DNA from: Chrysaora quinquecirrha
Lineage: Eukaryota > Cnidaria > Scyphozoa > Semaeostomeae > Pelagiidae
NCBI GenBank assembly: GCA_014526335.1
Contig: JACTAT010000115.1
Span: forward strand, 248,001-312,000
DNA length: 64,000 nucleotides
Direction of reading: 5' to 3'
Shown here: positions 59,297 through 64,000 of the stretch, one piece after another
Numbering within the stretch: position 1 is the stretch's first letter
Layout of the letters: the number at the start of each line of letters is the position of its first letter
Program-made: the position numbers and the translations under genes
Notes under the pieces: generated by a model
Databases searched by the model: none
Seen by the model: the letters and a program-made list of their open reading frames with translations, nothing else
Told to the model about the DNA's origin: nothing

Positions 59297-59326
59297 CAAA
59301 TGGAAACATTGTCTGGACATTTGCTC
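59297..59326 (+). repeat. Left TIR of X/Y copy B
   Basis: 30 bp match 63683-63711 inverted with four changes in the centre (ATTGTC versus ATCAG). The same end occurs at 48588 in copy A, where 6 extra bases interrupt it. Confidence 0.75.
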
Positions 59327-59373
59327 GCATGGGTAAGTCTGCACTGCGCAAGCGCAAATTAGAAAAAATCAAC

Positions 59374-59995
59374 ATGGCCACACAAAGATCAGAGCGTCTG
59401 AGCGAAAAAGCTGCAGTAAACTATGCAGACTTTACAGATGTTGTGTGCGTGGAAGAAAGGAAAAAGAAGACAAGAGCGAGTGCAAAAGAAAAGGATAGAC
59501 TTAAGGATCTGTGCATTAAAACAAAGGCCCATCTCAAAGCAAATTTCTTTAAGTGATAGGTTTAGTGTTTTCCTCCATGAGGTGTACACCAAGATGAAAC
59601 AAAATCTTGTTTCCTTAAAACGTGATGATCCCCTTGTAAAATTTGAGGTCAGTGCTGATATGGATATTCAGCAGCTGATGGAAGATAGGGTGAAGAAAAC
59701 TGAGAAATGAGGGAAAATTATTTATGAGGTTTTGGAGAATCAGCAGCTTGATCCCATTCTTGGAATTGGTTGGGACAGAAGGGTTTTGAATAAAGAGCTT
59801 GATTTTTGCTAAGTGGTAGATGGTTCTCTACAGTTTTGGTTTAAGCAGCCAGCTCCCATTAAAGATTTCCAAGTGATTGGTGGTGTCCCAATTGAAACTC
59901 AAATAGAAAGAACCCCTTGTATTTTTTTTTCTTTTGTTAGAGGTGATGGAACAAGGGATAGTTTTACAGTAAATGCTTGGAGGAAAAGTAGTTAA
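59374..59995 (+). pseudogene. Gene X, copy B
   Basis: The frame starts MATQRSERLSEKAAVNYADF (an in-frame ATG at 59329 is also possible) and is highly charged to about 59516. After a frame change it continues DRFSVFLHEVYTKMKQNLVS, LKRDDPLVKFEVSADMDIQQ and a stop at 59708. The last part gives LGIGWDRR, MVDGSLQFWFKQPAPIKDFQ and RGDGTRDSFTVNAWRKSS. Three frames are needed, so the gene is broken. The Trp/Phe-rich C-terminus is best conserved between copies A and B. No known domain is recognised. Confidence 0.6.
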
Positions 59996-60036
59996 ATTAG
60001 TTTAAAATCTAGTACCCCAAGTCTTTGTTGCATAGC

Positions 60037-62385
60037 TTATTTGTTAACCTCACAATTTGGGAACCATTTCTTATTGACTTTTGTGATATGTTCAGCACAG
60101 CAGAATACTTGAAATTTGCAAAGGTTCCAAGGCTTTGTGCATGTTATCATATTATGGTTAGCCTCTTTGCAATTGTTGCAAAAGTGTACTTGCTTCTCTC
60201 GTTTGTATCCCAGGTCTTCAAGCTCTTCAAGTCTGTTTCGCTTCTGCGGCAACATAAACACAGCTTCTTGTTTTCTAAAATTTGTTGCCCTGTAAAAGTC
60301 TTTTGTCTGGTTTTGATTAAGCTTTTCCAAACCTTGCTGTTTGAATTTTACTAAACTACCATGAAGCCTTATGAATTGGGGAACATGGTGCATCAAAGCA
60401 TGCATGTAAGGGGTCACATGTTTTGTTTGATAAACAGACTTGAAAAACAACATCCAATCTTTAATTACTGGTTTTAATGACACTACTTCATCATTTGTTA
60501 TTTCATCCAGAATAATAATGGAATATATTTTCACGAAATCTTCCCATAACTGTTGGATTTGTGACCTTTTCTCATGATGCGGTAACATTTCCTGAACACA
60601 TATCTTGCAAAATATAATAAGTTTCTCAGGACCAGTGAAATCTCTCCACTTCAGTTTCTTTGATTCTTTGTTGACATAAAAACGAAAATCTATACCACAT
60701 TTCTGGCAAATAAATTTTTGAAATGATTCCATGTGGTGATGTTTAGGAACATCAAAGTCATTAAATGTTCCTTTTTTTCAAAGTGATCTTGTTGCCTGAG
60801 CTCTAATATGAGCAGACTTTGTAAGTTATCTGTTATTCTTAAAAACAAGTGCAGAGTATCAATTACTACATTTGTAATTTGAATTCATGGCCACAAAGAT
60901 GGATGCTTGCAGGAAAATTTGGTAGCTGGTGTACCTTTTTTGTTAGCAAAAGAGAAAATCTCCTGTACTGTTCTGGCTCCATTTTTGATACTTGAAATTG
61001 ACTATTCAGTTTCAGTGTCATGTAATTTTTCTTTTTGGCATTTGTACCATATACATGGATATGATGATATGGCAGCACCAATTCCACAGACCATTGCTAG
61101 GAACGTCCAGTCCCCACCAAGGAACCATGTGATGTTGAAATTTGTTCCATTAAATTCATAGTCTTTAAAGTTTTGACTTCAGCTATGACGTCTCTTGGCT
61201 CATCTCTTAAATTTTCTTAATCTTCCTTCACTTCCAATACTGCAATAGTATGGTTGCCATCTGCTGATATAGCCCTACATCCTTCATTTAGAAATGTAAA
61301 AGCAATATTACCAACATGGATGTGTTTTCCGATGAAAGTTCCATCTCCTGTCAGTTTGATTGTTAATTCGTCTGATGGTTTCAAGTTTGACCCTAGAGCT
61401 TTCAGCAGTACCAAAATTCTTGATTTTATGCTTTGTTGGGCACCCACTCCATTCGGTGTGCTTTGAATGTTCTACATTTTGTTCTTTATCCTTTATTCTT
61501 TCTGCTATCCTCCAAGACCTAGGGAGGGTTTTACATGCCATTGATAGGTCATGATATGCTTCATTAGAAATTCCAAATTTATCTTTTATGTACAAAGTTG
61601 TATTGATTTATCTAAATCATCCCTATCCAGGGCAACCTTTGATGTACCAATCTCCTCGTCATCAGTGATACTGAGCAGTTCATAGCTGTTTGTTTCAAAA
61701 TTAACACTTCCACTTTAGTAGCAAAGAAATTGTAATGATCCAAAAATGACAATGTTTGCTTACAGTTACTAGTTAGTTTTTTTTGGATACGTTTCCTTTG
61801 TTTGGATGAATACTCAGAGAATTTCTTATTGTTTGCTTTGCCTCTTACTTTCTTTGCCTTTATCATATTTGTTACAAAGTCCTTAAATTGACTCCTTCTG
61901 CTTTTTGATAATTTGTGATGCCTCTGCAAGGTCTTGTTCTACCTTTGCTCTTTTCTTGTCATTGTCACTAAGTTCACTTTCTAATTGTCGTTTTTGTTGC
62001 AGTAATCTCAAATTGTCTTGGTAAAGTTTGAAAGAGACGAGCTCTGAATAGTATATCTTTAAATGCCAGATATAATTTTTACCTTCCCTCCTATTGTTTA
62101 ATAGCTTATTCATCTTGTTGATCTTATTCATCTTATTCATCTTGTCTTATTCATTCATCTTATTCATCCTAAAGAAGCCTTTGCAAGTTCATTAGACATC
62201 TTATATAATTGCCTTTTGAAGCTACTGACGATTCTTGGTGTAACCTCAACTGATTTTAACCCACACATGTCAAAAACCACAGGAATAATTTCACAAACAC
62301 TTGATTCTCTGTAAATTACTAACAAAGTCATTCTTTTTCCTTCTTCTTGTTTTTGAATCCTTTCTTTCTGTCTTTGGCATATTTT
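60037..62385 (-). pseudogene. Gene Y, candidate transposase
   Basis: Read right to left, a first block (62380-62168) has CEIIPVVFDMCGLKSVEVTP. A coiled coil follows (62140-61883: LRLLQQKRQLESELSDNDKK), then a basic region, then FGISNEAYHDLSMACKTLPR. The conserved core has LTIKLTGDGTFIGKHIHVGN, FLGGDWTFLAMVCGIG, CIWYKCQKEK and VIDTLHLFLRITDNL. The last block (60732-60037) has VTPYMHALMHHVPQFIRLHG, FKQQGLEKLNQNQTKDFYRA and a CCHC knuckle (CNNCKEANHNMITC). I recall this family as repeated and uncharacterised in cnidarians and sponges. The spaced Asp, Asp and Glu residues could be a DDE set, which is inference. Several stops and frameshifts occur. Confidence 0.6.
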
Positions 62386-62389
62386 GTAG

Positions 62390-63682
62390 AGAATATAGCT
62401 GCAGAATTAATGGACAATTATTCTTTGACAAATGAAATGTCTGATAATTTTGTTTGGTTATTAAAAGATATATCCGCTTTTCTTGTGTAATTTTAATATA
62501 CTAAGCAATTATAGCATAGGGCAAGAACTAACATAGTAGATTCAGTTTAGTTGTTGTAATAGATAATAGTTGTTTTTTTTTATCGTCCTCTTCAGTCTAG
62601 CCAGGTTTTACGAAAAAATAAATGAAACCAGATTGAGCTTCACTGGGCATATATTAAACACCCATTCATGACTAAATAAACTTTGTTGGAGGCTTTTAAA
62701 TAACCATAATGGACAACAGGACATTAAAATGTAATTTTGGTTTATTTTAATATGTTGTATCTATGGCTCATCACCGTGGACTAGGTTCCTGGGTGGGCCT
62801 CTTGCTCTATGTTAGAGTTTAAAGGCACAAATGCACCTTCAATTTGAGCCTTATGTTCGCACATTTTCAATTTCGCATTTTTCTCCCTAAATTCTCTCTG
62901 ATTTCAAGTTTAGTTATTTGTTTGCCAGACGAATATTCACCCATTTTTTTTCAATTTAAGTAAGAAATTATTTTTCAGTTTTCATCCCTATAAGTTTAAC
63001 GTCTCAGATGAGCATCGAGATGTTAATAAACCTACTTATTTATGTGTTGCACAAAAAATGGTCCATTTTCATCACATTGCTTTCCTTCACGACCATGTTG
63101 TTCATTATTATCACCCTGATCCTCATTTACTGCCTCAACCAGTCGAATACTTATGCCAAGTAGAAAAAACAAGAAAACAATACAAAAATACATCCGTTCA
63201 CTGCATTCAACATTTCTGCTAAGAACTATGCAGATCTCCTAATCAAAACACTTTAATTTCGATTCGCAAGATATCCGAATATTTCAAACCTCTCCCTGCG
63301 TAAAATTTTCTACAAATTTGTCGGGAAGCTTGGTATCATTAGTTGGTGCCAGTTTTTCGTATTTAGCCTCTGTTGCCACTTTTGTAGATAGGCAAACGAG
63401 GCAGCCAGAACATGGTCTTTTTGCAGTAGCAGTCTGTCCAAATTTCAAACCCCTTGGGAAAGTGTACATGGATCTCTGGGCAAGTGACTATTTTCAAGAG
63501 GCCCGCTACGTATAATTTTCAAGAGAAACAGTTTCCTTTATTACATAGCTGAATTCTGCAATGTTTGAAGTATTAGATTTTGAATAATGGAATTTCTCGA
63601 AGCTTATAACAAAAAATGTCTGTAAACAGCATTAGATTTTAGGCTGAATAAGAGCCGGAATGTGGAAATTGACAAAAGCCGG
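62390..63682. other. Right part of X/Y element, no gene seen
   Basis: AT-rich DNA with frames shorter than 66 codons and no recognised domain. It may hold promoter sequence for gene Y. The right TIR lies at its end. Confidence 0.45.
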
Positions 63683-63711
63683 GAGCAAATGTCCACTGAT
63701 GTTTCCATTTG
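63683..63711 (-). repeat. Right TIR of X/Y copy B
   Basis: GAGCAAATGTCCA and ATGTTTCCATTTG are the inverse of the left end. It lies only 8 bp before the stop of the neighbouring hAT frame. Confidence 0.75.
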
Positions 63712-63718
63712 CGCTGAT

Positions 63719-64000
63719 TCAAAAATCGTAACAGTTTTCCTCTCTCCATCGAAGACCGCCATCAATGCGAATCAAAGCATCTGTTGTGGGGCTTGCCATT
63801 TTATTTCTCAATTTGTTTTTGAAATAGTTCATTTTTGAGAAAATAAGCTCCACCTCGACATTTGAATAAGGCAACGAATACAAAGCCAGCGCAACACCTA
63901 AAACGCTATTAAATCGGGGGTTACCAGCAGCATCTTTGTATTGCAAGAAATGGCTCCAAAATTTAACAGGTTGGTTGCTCAAGTCCTTAGGCACATCAAT
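63719..64000 (-). pseudogene. hAT transposase C-terminus, partial
   Basis: Read right to left from the window edge, the frame includes NSVLGVALALYSLPYSNVEV, ELIFSKMNYFKNKLRNKMAS and TDALIRIDGGL. This is the hAT family C-terminal dimerisation domain (usual form LP-S-x-VER-FS). The frame is open and cut by the window edge, so it may be intact outside. Most of the protein lies beyond 64000. Confidence 0.85.

Larger units (their letters stand above)
59297..63711. mobile_element. X/Y element copy B with both TIRs, 4.4 kb
   Basis: The left end (59297-59326) CAAATGGAAACAT plus TGGACATTTGCTC is matched in inverse at 63683-63711. Between them lie genes X (+) and Y (-), tail to tail. A second partial copy (48588-56740) has the same left end and gene order, so the unit is repeated. 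No clear target duplication was seen, so the exact ends may be a few bases off. I do not know this family by name. Confidence 0.75.

Overview
The window is animal nuclear DNA. It is AT-rich, has spliceosomal introns, and carries many short interspersed and simple repeats. It holds decayed or recently inserted members of several eukaryotic transposon classes: Ty3/gypsy, BEL/Pao, several LINEs, ISL2EU, PIF/Harbinger, hAT, a mariner-like MITE and rve_4-type integrases. The mix of alpha-kinase, THAP, HECT-like, HMGXB3-like and RecQ-like genes looks like a cnidarian or similar early-branching invertebrate. That assignment is inference and species cannot be named. I see no rRNA, CRISPR array, intact tRNA or bacterial operon.

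Layout. 1-9.8 kb: weak candidate exons on +, a 54-bp minisatellite, then two broken transposon-related genes, the second with an rve_4 integrase core. 10.9-16.1 kb (-): a broken CUE/HECT-like gene and a broken HMGXB3-like gene with a Ulp1-like part. 16.3-19.3 kb (+): a decayed gypsy element whose reverse transcriptase is cut and joined to an unrelated gene fragment. 19.4-21.6 kb (-): LINE. 21.9-23.2 kb (-): RecQ-like helicase exons. 23.2-26.8 kb: ISL2EU transposon with a THAP-DDE transposase facing a SAP-SWIM-YqaJ nuclease. 28.9-35.0 kb (-): BEL/Pao element rearranged into a large inverted repeat.

35.7-42.2 kb is the most interesting object: a 6.5-kb element with ~200-bp terminal inverted repeats and a perfect 7-bp target duplication, inserted inside a LINE reading frame. 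It carries only two recognisable genes, which converge: a HECT-like ubiquitin-ligase gene (+) and an IS3-like rve_4 DDE integrase (-).

43.1-45.0 kb (+): alpha-kinase gene split by a 606-bp MITE. 45-47 kb: simple repeats and a BEL gag start with an LTR-like segment. 48.6-56.7 kb and 59.3-63.7 kb: two copies of a second candidate DNA transposon (called X/Y here) with convergent genes X (+) and Y (-) and TIRs. The first copy is split by a Harbinger element (TSD TTG) and then by a near-intact RTE-like LINE (11-bp TSD). The last 280 bp are a hAT transposase C-terminus (-).

Almost every gene is broken by stops or frameshifts, so the window reads as a transposon graveyard with a few young insertions. 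The recurring design is two convergent genes inside an inverted-repeat element: rve_4+HECT, X+Y, THAP-DDE+YqaJ and Myb/SANT+HARBI1.
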